Under the pieces are notes generated by a model, which searched no databases, was not told where the DNA came from, and saw only the letters and a list, made by a program, of their open reading frames with translations. Source: Rhabdochromatium marinum (GTDB lineage: Bacteria; Pseudomonadota; Gammaproteobacteria; Chromatiales; Chromatiaceae). Taken from it: 64,000 nt of DNA. Of the stretch, positions 63,443-64,000 are shown in pieces; the first letter of the stretch is position 1; every line of letters begins with the position of its first letter. A program made the translations under genes and the position numbers. The stretch covers positions 111,349-175,348 of the forward strand of contig NZ_NRRS01000001.1 of NCBI RefSeq assembly GCF_016583795.1, read 5' to 3'.

Positions 63443-64000
63443 ATGTTGACGTTAGATCTTGCCAAATGGCAACAAACCCCTGCGGACCTCAGAGAGCTGT
63501 CGCTGAGCAGCGCTCACCCGCGCACGCGTGAGCGCTTTCTGGCGCTGTATGAACTGACTCAAACGCAGAAGGGCGCGAGCCTGATTGCGCGCGGCAGCGA
63601 ACGCCATGCTCAGACGCTGATTCGCTGGGTTCATCGGTACAACGAAGGCGGTGCTGAGGCTCTGGTGTTTCGCCGCACGGGTGGGCGCCCCCCTTTTTGT
63701 CCGGAATATGAGCAAGCGTTGGATGCGCTGGTGCGTGAAGGGGTGGCGGCTGCGGGCGCGCCGAGTGTTGAACGCGACACCGAGACGGGACGCCTGAAAG
63801 CGGCCTCTGAGCCAGAGCCTTGTACAGCCCCACCGCGCTGGACACTCAAGAAGCTGGTGGCCTGGTTGCAAGCGACCTATCAGGTCAATGTCTGTCGTGA
63901 AACCGTGCGCCGGGCGCTCAAACGCCTGGGGCTGTCGTGGAAAAAGGCCAAGGCCCTGCTCAATCGAGCCAAAACCGCCGAGCGCGAGACCTTCGTTGAA
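63443..64000 (+). mobile_element. IS630-type transposase, N-terminal part
   Basis: 186 codons run to the right edge without a stop. Helix-turn-helix at about 40-70 (KGASLIARGSERHAQTLIRWV), then ALVFRRTGGRPPFCPEY, then a winged helix (WTLKKLVAWLQATYQVNVCRE, VRRALKRLGLSWKKAKALL). The IS630 order is HTH, winged helix, DDE catalytic core; the DDE part lies outside. No inverted repeat could be fixed in 63316-63442. Intactness cannot be judged. Confidence 0.75.

Overview
The window is about 64 kb of chromosomal DNA from a gammaproteobacterium with moderately high GC. Core genes in familiar gammaproteobacterial arrangements dominate: ybgC-tolQRAB-pal-cpoB, mreBCD-mrdA-rodA-rlpA-dacA-dat-ybeD-lipB, gatCAB, groESL behind a CIRCE operator, hldE-gmhA. 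The right end adds de novo glycine betaine synthesis by glycine methylation and a fructokinase/sucrose synthase pair. That osmolyte combination points to a halophilic or halotolerant organism. A purple sulfur bacterium of the Chromatiaceae is my best guess, but it is inference: no photosynthesis, sulfur-oxidation or rRNA gene lies in the window.

Layout. 0-7.6 kb is an exopolysaccharide region. A leftward operon encodes a Wza-type exporter, an outer-membrane barrel, a Wzz/GumC chain-length protein and a tyrosine kinase cut by the edge. A rightward set encodes a second, tyrosine-poor BY-kinase-like ATPase, a small Wzz-like protein and a secreted FN3/FG-GAP repeat protein. The two sets diverge from a dyad-rich, AT-rich control region. 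7.6-13.3 kb holds yihY, smpB, a TRAP permease pair without its binding protein, a DUF2782 gene and bioA. 13.4-18.8 kb is the complete tol-pal operon. 18.9-31.3 kb holds hda, wrbA, hldE-gmhA, an MscS channel with a cyclic-nucleotide-type domain, polA, an arginine-rich small protein, ttcA, a phosphoesterase, a quinone reductase with an XRE regulator, and a CPBP protease. 31.3-37.9 kb holds groESL, a second EF-G, an L,D-transpeptidase convergent with a Braun-type lipoprotein, and a chorismate-lyase-like gene. 37.9-47.5 kb is the leftward cell-shape and peptidoglycan cluster. 47.9-57.3 kb holds gatCAB, a rhodanese lipoprotein, a FIST protein, parE, xseB, ispA and folE2. 57.3-62.8 kb is the osmolyte island. 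The right edge carries a Ser-rich secreted protein and the start of an IS630-type transposase.

How the parts fit. Much of the window builds or guards the envelope: EPS export, Tol-Pal, LPS heptose, the elongasome, lipoprotein anchoring and a mechanosensitive channel. The osmolyte genes protect the same cell from salt stress. The points most worth a second look are the folded leader of the betaine operon, which has mutually exclusive hairpins; the hairpin spacer between the betaine and sucrose modules; the L,D-transpeptidase/lipoprotein pair; the Asp/Glu-Arg-Arg repeat protein; the channel with a degenerate nucleotide pocket; and the second, non-canonical kinase/Wzz set in the EPS region. No CRISPR array, tRNA, rRNA or prophage was found.
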